15,394 nt of DNA from Acetobacteraceae bacterium (GCA_019689515.1 JADGHI010000033.1:1-15394); one strand, 5' to 3'. Positions 1 through 7,394 are shown, counted from the stretch's first letter. Program-made: numbers and translations. Notes: generated by a model from the sequence alone, not told the origin.

Positions 1-1
1 G

Positions 2-193
2 ACGGCGGGGAGCACGCTGGTGATCTTTCTCGGCTATGTCGCCGGGCCGTCCCTGTTCGCCGCGGTGGTCGCCTGGGCGGGCTGGGATGCGGCCTTCCTT
101 GTCATCGCGGCCCAGCTTGCGCTCGTCGGTGCCATCGTTGGCTTCGTCATCCGTGGCGGTGCGCGGCCGAGAGGGCCTGCAGGCGCGCGATGA
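2..193 (+). CDS. MFS transporter, C-terminal end only (partial)
   Basis: An open frame enters from the left edge and ends at TGA 191-193, giving 63 residues. The visible part has two hydrophobic stretches, about residues 6-25 and 32-50 of the fragment, separated by a short loop containing GWDAAF. A basic, Gly/Pro/Arg-rich cytoplasmic tail follows. The pattern 'small-residue helix, W-x-x-AF, last helix, Arg-rich tail' is typical of the last two membrane helices of major facilitator superfamily permeases. Substrate cannot be told from this fragment. The last 47 bases overlap the convergent minus-strand dehydrogenase gene. Another polytopic membrane protein family is possible; being the 3' end of a membrane transporter is much safer than the MFS label. 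Confidence 0.6.
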   Translation, partial: TAGSTLVIFLGYVAGPSLFAAVVAWAGWDAAFLVIAAQLALVGAIVGFVIRGGARPRGPAGAR

Positions 194-1175
194 TCGCGCG
201 GTGGGCCGGCGCCTCCAGCCCACGCGCTTCCGCTTCCTCGACGACCGCGCCGTTCAGCCAGTCCGCCTCGGTCGGGCGGCCACGCGCGAGGTCCTGCGCC
301 ATGCCGCTGGTGGCGGTCGGGCTGATGCCCTCGCCATAGCGAACGAGAGCCTGGTCGAGCGCCGCGCGGGCGGTCGGCTCGCCGTTCGCGGCAGCGTGCC
401 ATAGCGCACCAGGGACGCCACAGATTTCCTCGATTTCCGTGACGGCGAGGGTGGCGACGCGCACAGCCTCGAAGGCGAGCTCCATCAGCTCCGCCCGCAG
501 CGCGGGGTCGAGGAACAGGTCGCGCGTCGGGCGGCCACGCATGGCGGCGAGCGGCGAGGTCATCGCGTTGAAGACGAGCTTGGTCCAGCGGGCGCGCGGC
601 AGGTCGGCGACGACCTCGGTGGCGTCAATTTGGCCGAGCAGCGCGGCGAGGGCCTGCACGCGCTCGCTCGGCGGGCCGGCGACCTCGCCGATGCGGAACA
701 GCGGATGCGCGCCGCCCGGGTCGCGCCGACGGTGGCGCCGCACCAGGCCCGGCGCGACGAGATGGCCGAAGAAGCCGGTGACGATGCAGCCCATCACCCG
801 CTCCGGCCCGACCATGTCGGCGATCCTCGCGTCCACGAGGCCGTTGAGCGTCGCAAGATAAGGGCCACGGTACCGCGCCTTGGCCTCGAGCGCCTCGACC
901 AGGGGAAGCGCCTCGAACAGTTTGCTGCACAGGACGATGAGGCCGAGCGGGCGGCCGGCAAGCTCCTCGGGCGTGTGGAACACCGGCAGGTCGCGGGCGG
1001 TCAGCGTCTCGTCCGGCTCCTCGACGCGCAGGCCGTGCGCAGCGATGGCCTCGCGGTTCGCGGCCCAGGGTTCGAGGATCAGGACCTCCTGGCCGAGGCG
1101 CTGCTGGAGGTGCGCGGCGAGGTAGCCGCCGACGGCGCCGCAGCCGGCGATGAGAATCGGACCTGGGGGAATCAT
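147..1175 (-). CDS. Ketopantoate reductase-fold dehydrogenase (PanE/ApbA family)
   Basis: 342 residues, in the normal range for the 2-dehydropantoate 2-reductase superfamily. The N-terminus has the Rossmann motif GCGAVGGYLA at 11-20. Further family landmarks are Lys84 in 'LCSK', Asn111 in 'LNG', the W-T-K-L-x-x-N segment (Lys199, Asn203) and the C-terminal S-G-M-A-Q-D-x-x-x-G-R-P-T-E signature ending in Glu303. The catalytic Lys and the substrate-binding Asn/Ser/Glu set therefore appear present, implying NAD(P)H-dependent reduction of a 2-keto acid or oxidation of a 2-hydroxy acid. ATG 1175 overlaps the stop of the livG-type gene by 4 bases (ATGA), and AGGAGG lies 10 bases upstream. It is the last gene of the liv-type operon, so I infer a catabolic role in processing the imported compound rather than pantothenate synthesis. 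Its 3' end overlaps the convergent transporter by 47 bp. Confidence 0.85.
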   Translation of the reverse strand: MIPPGPILIAGCGAVGGYLAAHLQQRLGQEVLILEPWAANREAIAAHGLRVEEPDETLTARDLPVFHTPEELAGRPLGLIVLCSKLFEALPLVEALEAKARYRGPYLATLNGLVDARIADMVGPERVMGCIVTGFFGHLVAPGLVRRHRRRDPGGAHPLFRIGEVAGPPSERVQALAALLGQIDATEVVADLPRARWTKLVFNAMTSPLAAMRGRPTRDLFLDPALRAELMELAFEAVRVATLAVTEIEEICGVPGALWHAAANGEPTARAALDQALVRYGEGISPTATSGMAQDLARGRPTEADWLNGAVVEEAEARGLEAPAHRAIIARLQALSAAHRHG

Positions 1176-1912
1176 GCGCCGTGCGCCTCCTGCTCCTCCG
1201 AGCCGAGATAGGCAGCGATGACGGCAGGATTCGCAGCCACCTCGCCCGGCGTGCCCTCGGCGATGGCGCGGCCGGCGGAAATGACGAGAATGCGGTCGCA
1301 GAGCCCCATCACCGCGCGCATGTCGTGCTCGACGAGCCAGATGGTCACGCCGCCGTCGCGGATGCGCCGCAGCGCGGCGATCATCGCGTCGGTCTCGGCG
1401 GGGTTGAGGCCAGCGCAAGGTTCGTCGGCAAGCAGGAGGACGGGACGCGCGGCAAGCGCGCGGGCGACCTCGAGCCGGCGCAGATGGCCGACGGTGAGGC
1501 CCTCGGCCGGACGGTCCGCAAGATCCTCGATCCCAAGCAGGGCGAGCGCGGTGTCCGTCGCGGCCTCCACGTCGCGCGGCCCGCTGCGGCCGAACAGCGC
1601 GCCGATCCGGACATTCTGCCGCACCGTGAGACCCGGGAAGGGACGCGCGATCTGGAAAGCGCGGGCGACGCCGCTGCGGCCGGCCTGCTGCGGGCTCCAG
1701 CCCGTCACCGGAGTGCCGCGGAAGCGGATCTCGCCTTCGCTCGGCGGAAGGAAGCCGGTGACCAGGTTGAACATGGTGGACTTGCCGGCGCCGTTCGGGC
1801 CGATCAGGCCGCAGATCGTGCCCTCCGGCACGGTGAAATCCACATGGTCCAGCGCGACCAGGCCGCGGAACCGCTTGGTGAGGCCGCGGATTTCAAGCAC
1901 CGGCTCCGTCAT
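1172..1912 (-). CDS. livG: Branched-chain amino acid-type ABC transporter ATPase (LivG family)
   Basis: 246 residues, a usual LivG length. It is one of two cytoplasmic ATPases powering the HAAT importer encoded here. Walker A is GPNGAGKST (38-46), the Q-loop glutamine is in RAFQIARPFPGLTV (Gln87), Walker B is LLLADEP (159-165) and the switch histidine is in LVEHDM (His196). The signature loop reads LTVGHLRRLEVA (139-150) instead of canonical LSGGQ. LivG proteins often vary here, so this is a divergent but family-compatible signature. The start ATG at 1912 overlaps the livM stop by 4 bases and the stop overlaps the next gene start by 4 bases, which indicates translational coupling. The symbol denotes family; leucine specificity is not shown. 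Confidence 0.93.
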   Translation of the reverse strand: MTEPVLEIRGLTKRFRGLVALDHVDFTVPEGTICGLIGPNGAGKSTMFNLVTGFLPPSEGEIRFRGTPVTGWSPQQAGRSGVARAFQIARPFPGLTVRQNVRIGALFGRSGPRDVEAATDTALALLGIEDLADRPAEGLTVGHLRRLEVARALAARPVLLLADEPCAGLNPAETDAMIAALRRIRDGGVTIWLVEHDMRAVMGLCDRILVISAGRAIAEGTPGEVAANPAVIAAYLGSEEQEAHGA

Positions 1913-2859
1913 GGGCCGGGCTCCCGCTGCGCGCGCGGCTTGCGGCGCCAGAGGCCGAGGAAGCCCTGCGGCGCGAGCAGCACCATCGCGACGACCAGCG
2001 CGCCGGTGGCAAAGAGGTGCAGGTTCAGCATCTCGCCAAGCACCACCTGCGTCAGCACCACCATCACCGCGGCGCCGAGCAGCGGCCCGGCGATGGTCCC
2101 GATGCCGCCGAGCAGCGCGTGCACGATCATGTTGAGCGAGAAGTCGGTGCGGAAGACGCTGTCCGTGGTGATGTAGCCGAGGCTGAAGCCGTAGGTCGCA
2201 CCGAGCAAGCCGGTAAGGAAGGCGGAGAGGACAAGCGCCGCGATCTTGTAGCCCTCGGTCGGCACGGCGAGCATGCGGGCGGTGTCCTCGTCCTCGCGGA
2301 TCGCGAGCAGGCCCTGGCCGAACCGTGCGCCGCGCACCCAGGCGGCGGCGCCGATCGTCAGCGCCAGGAGGCCGACGAAGATGTAGTGGAAGAAGGCTTC
2401 CGGCGCGAGGGCAGCCGGCACCGCATCAGGCAGCGAGAGGCCGACGCCGCCGCCGATCCACTCGATGGCGGCGGAGAGCTCGCCAGTCACCTGCGCAACG
2501 CCGAGCATGGCGATAGCGAAGTAGATGCCCCGCAAGCGGAGCAGCGGCCAGGCGATGATGCCGGCGAAGGCGGCGGAGACGAGCCCTCCGACCAGCACGA
2601 GCAACGGCATCAGCTCCGCCCCGCCGCCGTCGAACAGCTTCGCGACGATGACGCCGGGGACGAAGGCGCCGACGCCGACGAAGACGGTGTGGCCGAAGCT
2701 CCAGTAGCCGGCGAAGCCGCCGAGGATGTTCCAGGCAAGGGAAAGCGCGCCCCAGAAGCAGAACAGGGAAAGGACGCGCACCTCGAAGGGCGGGACGAAG
2801 GCCGGCGCCGCCGCGAGGACGGCCAGGAAGACGAGGGTGGCGAGGATGCGGGTCGTCAT
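1909..2859 (-). CDS. livM: Branched-chain amino acid-type ABC transporter permease (LivM family)
   Basis: 316 residues, mostly hydrophobic, with about nine or ten predicted membrane helices. The LivM hallmark near the N-terminus reads LGGFAGYWSFGHTVFVGVGAF, close to the family consensus 'G..G..SFGH..F.GiGAY'. A cytoplasmic loop with the RLRGIYFAIAMLGVAQ segment and the late region LLGGIGTIAGPLLGA also match the family. The C-terminus is LLAPQGFLGLWRRK followed by a short charged tail. It pairs with the LivH-type permease to form the membrane channel. It starts at ATG 2859, four bases inside the end of livH, and its stop overlaps livG. There is no sign of truncation. The substrate is unknown. 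Confidence 0.93.
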   Translation of the reverse strand: MTTRILATLVFLAVLAAAPAFVPPFEVRVLSLFCFWGALSLAWNILGGFAGYWSFGHTVFVGVGAFVPGVIVAKLFDGGGAELMPLLVLVGGLVSAAFAGIIAWPLLRLRGIYFAIAMLGVAQVTGELSAAIEWIGGGVGLSLPDAVPAALAPEAFFHYIFVGLLALTIGAAAWVRGARFGQGLLAIREDEDTARMLAVPTEGYKIAALVLSAFLTGLLGATYGFSLGYITTDSVFRTDFSLNMIVHALLGGIGTIAGPLLGAAVMVVLTQVVLGEMLNLHLFATGALVVAMVLLAPQGFLGLWRRKPRAQREPGP

Positions 2860-3734
2860 CGGCTGGCCGCGAAGGCGTGGCCGAGCAGGCCCTGGGGACG
2901 GAGCAGCAGCATCAGCACCAGCACGAGGAACATCGCCGCGTTCTGGAAGGCGGGCCCGACATACTGCGCCGTCAGGGTCGCGATCACGCCGAGCAGCAGC
3001 CCACCAAGCAGCGCGCCCTGCGGGCTGCCCACGCCGCCCAGGGTGACGACCACGAAGGCGTTGAGCGTCCAGGCAGCCTCGGAACTCGGCGTGAAGGGCA
3101 GCATCATGCCGATCACCGCGCCCGAAGCACCGGCGAAGGCGCCTCCAAGGCCGAAGGTGAGGCCGTGCACGTGCCGGACGTTCACCCCGGACAGCGCCGC
3201 GCCCACCGGCTGCTGCGCCGTGGCGCGGATCGCGCGGCCGAAGGCGGTGCGGTTGAGCAGGAGCGCGAGGCCGAAGAGCAGGACCAGGCTGGTGAGCAGC
3301 CCGGCGGCGCGCACCAGGTCGATGCGCAGCGGCCCGAGCGACAGCCCGGCGAAGCTGTAGGCCGTGGCGATGCTGCGCACGTCCGGCGAGGCGACGATCT
3401 GCAGCAGGTTGCGCGCCATCAGCGCCACGCCGAAGGTGACCAGCAGCGAGGCGACCAGCGAGGCGCGTTCCACGGCCGCGGCGATCAGCGTGCGCTGGTA
3501 GAGGTAGCCGAGCGCGAACAGCGCCGCCATCACCAGCGGCAGGCCGAGGATCGGATCGAGGCCGACGACCTCGTGCAACAGCAGCGCCGCATAGGCGCCG
3601 AGCACGACAAAGACGCCGTGCGTCAGGTTCACCACGCCGAGCACGCCGAAGATCAGGCTGAAGCCGACGGCGGCGAAGGCATAGACGCCGCCCAGCACCA
3701 GCCCATCGAGCAGCGTCTGGAGGAGCGGGATCAC
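2856..3734 (-). CDS. livH: Branched-chain amino acid-type ABC transporter permease (LivH family), GTG start
   Basis: I place the start at GTG 3734, which gives 292 residues, the standard LivH length, beginning (M)IPLLQTLLDGLVLGGVYAF as family members do. The frame stays open upstream to an ATG at 3791, but that extension is Arg-rich and lies inside the coding end of the upstream gene, so it is rejected. The GTG overlaps the TGA of the deacetylase-fold gene (GTGA), and a GAGGG box sits about 3 bases upstream. Family features are GFSLIFGVLGVVNLTHGVFVVLGAY near residues 23-47, several further hydrophobic helices, and VVTLGGVGSPQGALLGGLLLG near residue 230. The C-terminus is LRPQGLLG followed by a short tail. 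It forms the permease heterodimer with LivM. Confidence 0.92.
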   Translation of the reverse strand: MIPLLQTLLDGLVLGGVYAFAAVGFSLIFGVLGVVNLTHGVFVVLGAYAALLLHEVVGLDPILGLPLVMAALFALGYLYQRTLIAAAVERASLVASLLVTFGVALMARNLLQIVASPDVRSIATAYSFAGLSLGPLRIDLVRAAGLLTSLVLLFGLALLLNRTAFGRAIRATAQQPVGAALSGVNVRHVHGLTFGLGGAFAGASGAVIGMMLPFTPSSEAAWTLNAFVVVTLGGVGSPQGALLGGLLLGVIATLTAQYVGPAFQNAAMFLVLVLMLLLRPQGLLGHAFAASR

Positions 3735-4561
3735 TTGCCCTCTTGCGCCTTCAACCAGGCCTCGGCGACCTCTGTGCCGGTGGCGAACCACACGCCGGGG
3801 AAGGTCTGCATCCAGGCGATCATCTCGCGCAGCAGGGCGATGCGGCTCGGCCGCCCGCTGACCTGCGGGTGCATCACCAGGTCGAACAGCCCGCCCCAGC
3901 GGTAGATCTCGCGGAACTCGTCCTGCCAGACCTCCTTGATGTGGCTGTTGGTGAAGATCGGGCGCGGGTTCTTGATCGAGAACAGGGCGAAGACCGCGTC
4001 GTCCAGGCTCCAGTGCCAGGGGATCTCGATCGGGCCGGGCGTGCCATCCGGCGTGGTGAGGCGGTAGGGGTTGATGTCCGCCATCAGCGAGGAGTCGTAG
4101 AGGAAATTGTGCTTCTGAAGCAGGCGGATCATGTTGTCGCTGGTCTCGCCCGCCGGGGAGCGGTAGCCTTTCGGGACGACGCCGACGGTGCGCTTCAGCG
4201 CCTCCAGCCCCTTCTCCATCTCCTCGGCCTCCTGGTCGGGGAAGTCGGGGTCGATCCAGCGGTGGCTGTAGGAGTGGTGGGCGACCTCGTGGCCCTCCTT
4301 GAGGATCATCTCGACCCGGTCGGTCCAGTGCTCCGCGGTCCAGCCGGGAACGAAGAAGGTGCCCTTCACGCCGGCGTCGCGCAGCGTCTCGAGGATCTTC
4401 GGCACCGCGACCCGGGCGCCGTAAGTGCCCTGGCTCAGCGTGCCGGGCCGGCGCGCATTGGCGGGATCGCGGCTGGTCCAGAGCGTCTCCGCGTCGAAGT
4501 CGAAGGTGAGCATCACCGCGATGCGGGCGCCGTTCGGCCAGTTGACGCGCATGTCGATCAT
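3731..4561 (-). CDS. Polysaccharide deacetylase-fold (CE4/NodB-type) metal-dependent hydrolase inside the liv operon
   Basis: 276 residues. The NodB-homology motif 1 is TFDFDAE (Asp21, Asp23), motif 2 is HHSYSH (His95, His96, His100), motif 3 is RSPAGE (Arg134) and a late HPQVSGRPSR (His231) follows. The Asp23/His96/His100 spacing suits a metal triad, and the layout resembles the HpPgdA/PuuE-like branch rather than secreted chitin or xylan deacetylases. There is no signal peptide, so it should act in the cytoplasm. Members of this branch are known or proposed to hydrolyse small amides (allantoin, cyclic imides), so a small cyclic or N-acyl amide imported by the adjacent ABC system is a reasonable inference. 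A GGGGAGGG box precedes ATG 4561 by 7 bases; ATG at codon 4 is an alternative start. It lies 21 bp after livK and overlaps livH by 4 bases. Confidence 0.88.
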   Translation of the reverse strand: MIDMRVNWPNGARIAVMLTFDFDAETLWTSRDPANARRPGTLSQGTYGARVAVPKILETLRDAGVKGTFFVPGWTAEHWTDRVEMILKEGHEVAHHSYSHRWIDPDFPDQEAEEMEKGLEALKRTVGVVPKGYRSPAGETSDNMIRLLQKHNFLYDSSLMADINPYRLTTPDGTPGPIEIPWHWSLDDAVFALFSIKNPRPIFTNSHIKEVWQDEFREIYRWGGLFDLVMHPQVSGRPSRIALLREMIAWMQTFPGVWFATGTEVAEAWLKAQEGK

Positions 4562-4582
4562 CGTTCTGCCCTCCCCTTCCCT

Positions 4583-5800
4583 TCAGCCGCGCTCGTTCCA
4601 GGGCGGCGCCGGCCAGATGGGCCGCGCGGTCGCCGCCGCGGGCGGGCCAACGATCTCCAGCTTGCCGTTCTGCACCTGGGCGACGAGCGTCCCCATCAGG
4701 ATGGGGTCGCCATCACCCTGCGGCGTGAACTTGATCCGGCCGTAGAAGCACGGGAAATCCATCGCGGCGAGCGCGTCACGCAGCTTCGCCGGATCCGGAC
4801 TGCCGGCGGCCTTCAGCGCCTCCGCGAAGGCGAGGATGCAGGCCGCGCCGGACGCCATGTGGTAGGCGAGCGGGCGCTGGAAGTTGCGGTTGTAGTACTC
4901 CTCGAACCCCTTCGCGCTGCCGAAGTAGGGGCATTGAAAGGGAGCGTTCGACGCCCAGTAGGAGGCGGTGAGGATCGAATCGGCGTAGCGCCCGACCGCC
5001 TGGCGGTAGGCGGCGGTCTGCGGCCCGAGGCCGAAATAGGCGAGCTTCACGTTGGTGTTGCTGCTGATCATCTGCCGCGTGATGAGCAGCGAGTGCTCGT
5101 CATGCGTCGTAGCGACCAGCACATCGGGCTGCGTCTCGCGGATGCGGGCGAGCACGGTGGTGACGTCGGTCACCGTCGCCGGAAGCTGCACCGGGTCGGA
5201 CACCTGGAACCCGGCATTGGTGAGCGAGACCTTCGCGCCCTCCGCAGAGAAACGGCTGAAGGGGTCGTTGGTGTAGAGGACGGCGAAGGTCCGCGGCCTC
5301 GGGTCGAGGCTCTTGAAGAACTCGGTCACCGTCTCGAACTGCCGCGTCGCCCGCGGAAACATGCCGAAGACGTAGCGCCGCCCCTGGGTGAAGATCTGGT
5401 CGGAGCCGCCGCCGGCCTGGACCATCGGGCGCCGCGCGCGCTCCGTGATCGCGCAGGTCGGCAGCACGATGTTCGAGCCGAAGGAGCCGAGGAAGAGCGG
5501 CACCCGCTCGTCCACCTGGCGCTGGATCAGCGTGACGGCGCGCGAGGGGTCGGAGGCGTCGTCCACCAGACGCAGTTCGAAGCGGTAGGTCTGGCCGCCG
5601 GCCTGGATGCCGCCCATCTCGTCGATGCGCTTCACCGCGGCCTGGTAGCCGTGCAGCACGTTCAGGCCGGTCTCCGCGGCCGCGCCGGTCATCGGGACCG
5701 AGCCGCCGAGGACGACGGCGCGCGGTTGCGCCTGAGCCCGCGCGACGAAGGGGGCGGCGAGGCCGGTGGCGAGCACGGCGCGGCGCGTTGTTCTGATCAT
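4583..5800 (-). CDS. Branched-chain amino acid-type ABC transporter substrate-binding protein (LivK family), Tat-like signal
   Basis: 405 residues. The N-terminus has a short signal with TTRRAVLATGLAAP, a twin-arginine-like motif at Arg6-Arg7, and a probable cleavage after AQA (residue 24). The mature protein opens with VVLGGSVPMTG, typical of periplasmic-binding family 6 / LivJ-K-like receptors ('G...plTG'). Other family features include the VKRIDEMGGI segment, ELRLVDDASDPSRAV (the usual 'D...p..a' segment) and FGSFGSNIVLPT. It should capture the solute in the periplasm and deliver it to LivH/LivM. The start ATG 5800 is supported by GAGGGA (5806-5811), which overlaps the livF stop codon. The ligand is unknown; neighbouring enzymes argue for something other than plain Leu/Ile/Val. 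Confidence 0.92.
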   Translation of the reverse strand: MIRTTRRAVLATGLAAPFVARAQAQPRAVVLGGSVPMTGAAAETGLNVLHGYQAAVKRIDEMGGIQAGGQTYRFELRLVDDASDPSRAVTLIQRQVDERVPLFLGSFGSNIVLPTCAITERARRPMVQAGGGSDQIFTQGRRYVFGMFPRATRQFETVTEFFKSLDPRPRTFAVLYTNDPFSRFSAEGAKVSLTNAGFQVSDPVQLPATVTDVTTVLARIRETQPDVLVATTHDEHSLLITRQMISSNTNVKLAYFGLGPQTAAYRQAVGRYADSILTASYWASNAPFQCPYFGSAKGFEEYYNRNFQRPLAYHMASGAACILAFAEALKAAGSPDPAKLRDALAAMDFPCFYGRIKFTPQGDGDPILMGTLVAQVQNGKLEIVGPPAAATARPIWPAPPWNERG

Positions 5801-5809
5801 AGCGGTCCC

Positions 5810-6529
5810 TCACATCCCGAGATAGGTCTGGCGCACATACGGGTCGTCCAGCAGCGCCGCGCCGGTGCCGGAGAGCGCGACGCGCCCCTTCTCCAGCACG
5901 TAGCCACGGCCGGCGATGCGCAGCGTCTGGTGCAGGTTCTGCTCGACCAGCAGCACGGTGATGCCGCGCGCGTTGAGGTCGCGCACCAGGTCGAACACCG
6001 CGCGCACGAGCATGGGTGCGAGGCCGAGCGAGGGCTCGTCGAGGATCAGCAGTTCCGGGCGGGCAACCAGGCCACGGGCGATGGCGAGCATCTGCTGCTC
6101 GCCGCCGGAGAGCGAGCCGGCGGGCTGCGCGCGACGCTCCGCGAGGCGCGGGAAGATCGCGAGGATCTCGTCCAGGCGGCGGGAGAAGTCGGCCGCGGCA
6201 CGGGGCGCGGTGCCGGCGACCTGGAGGTTCTCCATCACCGTCATCTGCGGGAAGATCAGCCTCCCCTCGGGGACGAGCGCGATGCCGCGCTCCAGCACGC
6301 GGTGCGCGGGCAGGCCCGTGATATCCTCACCCCGCCAGAGGACCCGCCCCGCGGCGGGCCGCAGGACGCCGGCCAGCATGTTCACGGTCGTGGACTTGCC
6401 GGCGCCGTTGGCGCCGAGGAGCGCGACGATCTCGCCCTCGCCGACGCTGAGCGAGACCTCCTGCACGGCCGGTACGCCGCGATAGGCGTAGCGCAGGCCC
6501 TCGGCGCGGAGGATGGGCGGCGAGCTCAT
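5810..6529 (-). CDS. livF: Branched-chain amino acid-type ABC transporter ATPase (LivF family)
   Basis: 239 residues from ATG 6529, the normal LivF size. Walker A is GANGAGKST (39-47), the signature is the canonical LSGGEQQ (140-146), Walker B is LLILDEP (160-166), and the switch position reads VEQN (Gln197), as is usual in LivF. The LVPEGRLIFPQMTVMENL segment (86-102) and the C-terminus YVRQTYLGM are strong LivF landmarks. The frame stays open upstream, but the extra 93 residues are Arg/Pro-rich and overlap the crotonase gene, so I reject them. The ribosome site for this start is weak (a GGGCGG stretch very close to the ATG). It follows the crotonase gene by 34 bp and precedes the receptor gene by 9 bp. 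Confidence 0.93.
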   Translation of the reverse strand: MSSPPILRAEGLRYAYRGVPAVQEVSLSVGEGEIVALLGANGAGKSTTVNMLAGVLRPAAGRVLWRGEDITGLPAHRVLERGIALVPEGRLIFPQMTVMENLQVAGTAPRAAADFSRRLDEILAIFPRLAERRAQPAGSLSGGEQQMLAIARGLVARPELLILDEPSLGLAPMLVRAVFDLVRDLNARGITVLLVEQNLHQTLRIAGRGYVLEKGRVALSGTGAALLDDPYVRQTYLGM

Positions 6530-6563
6530 GGGCCGCCCATTACGACTGGCCGGACAGGAGCGG

Positions 6564-7394
6564 TCAACCTGCGGCCGCCACGGCGGCCCAGCGCGCCGGA
6601 CGCTTCTCGCGGAAGGCGGCGATGCCCTCCGCGGCCTCCGGCCCGGACGCGCAACGCGCGAAGGCGGCGGCCCCCGCATCGGCGTAGCCCTCCGGCGCCA
6701 GCGGGCCGAGGGCGGCGAGCAGGCCCTTCGTCTCGGCGAGCGCACCGGGCGCGTTCTGCAGCACGTCGCGGACCGTGGCGTCCACCAGCGCCCGGAGCGC
6801 CTCCGCATCCGGCGCGACCTGATGGACGAGTCCGATCCGTTCCGCCTCCCGCGCGTCGATCACGGCGCCCTGCAGCACCATCCGCGTCGCGTAGGCGCGG
6901 CCCATGCGCCGGACCAGCCAGGGAAGGATCTGCGCCGGCACCAGGCCACGGCGGGCCTCGGGGGCGGCGAAGCGCGCATTGCCGGCGGCGAGGGCGATGT
7001 CTGCACAGCAGACGAAGCCGAGTCCGCCGGCATGCGCCGCGCCCTCGATCTGGGCAATGACCACCTGTGGCAGCGCGCTGATGGCCATGAAGCGCTCCGC
7101 GGTGCGGCGGTTACGCTCCTGGCTCAGAGCCAGGCGCTCCTCCGGCGTCATCGTGCCGCTGGAGAGCTCCACGAGGTCGGCGCCGGCACAGAAATTGCCG
7201 CCGGCGCCCGAGAGGACGAGGACACGCGCGCTGCGGTCGTCGCGCAGCGAGGTCACCAGCTCGTCCAGCGCCTCGAGCAGCGCGGTGTTCATCGCGTTGC
7301 GCCGCTCCGGACGGTTGAGCACGGCGCGCACGACGGGCCCCTCGCGGGTGACGAGGACGGGTGGTTCGGTCGGCTGCGTCGTCGTGTCGCCCAC
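6564..7394 (-). CDS. Enoyl-CoA hydratase/isomerase family protein (crotonase), GTG start
   Basis: 276 residues starting at GTG 7394, with GGAGGAG at 7399-7405 as ribosome site. Crotonase landmarks are LNRPERRNAMN (26-36), the oxyanion-hole NFCAGADL (67-74), IEGAAHAGGLGFVCCADIALA (116-136) and ARFAAPEARRGLVPAQ (140-155). The second catalytic Glu (rat ECH Glu164 equivalent) is present as Glu146, while the Glu144 position is Gly126. From memory, the G at that site together with the later P-A-x-I-x-P pattern also occurs in the methylglutaconyl-CoA / isohexenylglutaconyl-CoA hydratase (LiuC/AtuE-like) branch, so activity is still expected. It should hydrate or isomerise an acyl-CoA thioester in the cytoplasm. 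As first gene of the leftward operon it lies 34 bp ahead of livF. The exact substrate cannot be deduced. Confidence 0.88.
   Translation of the reverse strand: MGDTTTQPTEPPVLVTREGPVVRAVLNRPERRNAMNTALLEALDELVTSLRDDRSARVLVLSGAGGNFCAGADLVELSSGTMTPEERLALSQERNRRTAERFMAISALPQVVIAQIEGAAHAGGLGFVCCADIALAAGNARFAAPEARRGLVPAQILPWLVRRMGRAYATRMVLQGAVIDAREAERIGLVHQVAPDAEALRALVDATVRDVLQNAPGALAETKGLLAALGPLAPEGYADAGAAAFARCASGPEAAEGIAAFREKRPARWAAVAAAG

Noticed and set aside
147..1175. Pantothenate biosynthesis (panE) as the role of the dehydrogenase
   Set aside because: The fold and motifs fit, but it is the last gene of a transport-catabolic operon, and this superfamily has many members with other 2-keto acid substrates.
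2017..3360. A 447-codon plus-strand frame opposite livM and livH
   Set aside because: It is Gln/Glu/Arg-rich, has no ribosome site and is fully antisense to two membrane permeases with clear family motifs.
3735..3791. ATG at 3791 as start of the LivH-type permease
   Set aside because: The extra 19 residues are Arg-rich and overlap the deacetylase gene; GTG 3734 gives the family's usual N-terminus and a GTGA overlap.
6530..6808. N-terminal extension of the LivF-type ATPase by 93 residues
   Set aside because: The extension is Arg/Pro/Ser-rich, lies in the crotonase gene and is not seen in the family; ATG 6529 gives the standard length.
3743..7060. A 1105-codon open frame on the plus strand
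   Set aside because: It lies antisense to five convincing genes (livH end, deacetylase, livK, livF, crotonase). Its protein is low-complexity Arg/Gly/Ala/His-rich and matches no fold I know. Long antisense frames are expected in GC-rich DNA with strong third-position bias.
6564..7394. Inactive crotonase because Glu144 is missing
   Set aside because: Glu146 and the oxyanion-hole motifs are intact, and Gly at that site is normal in at least one active hydratase branch.
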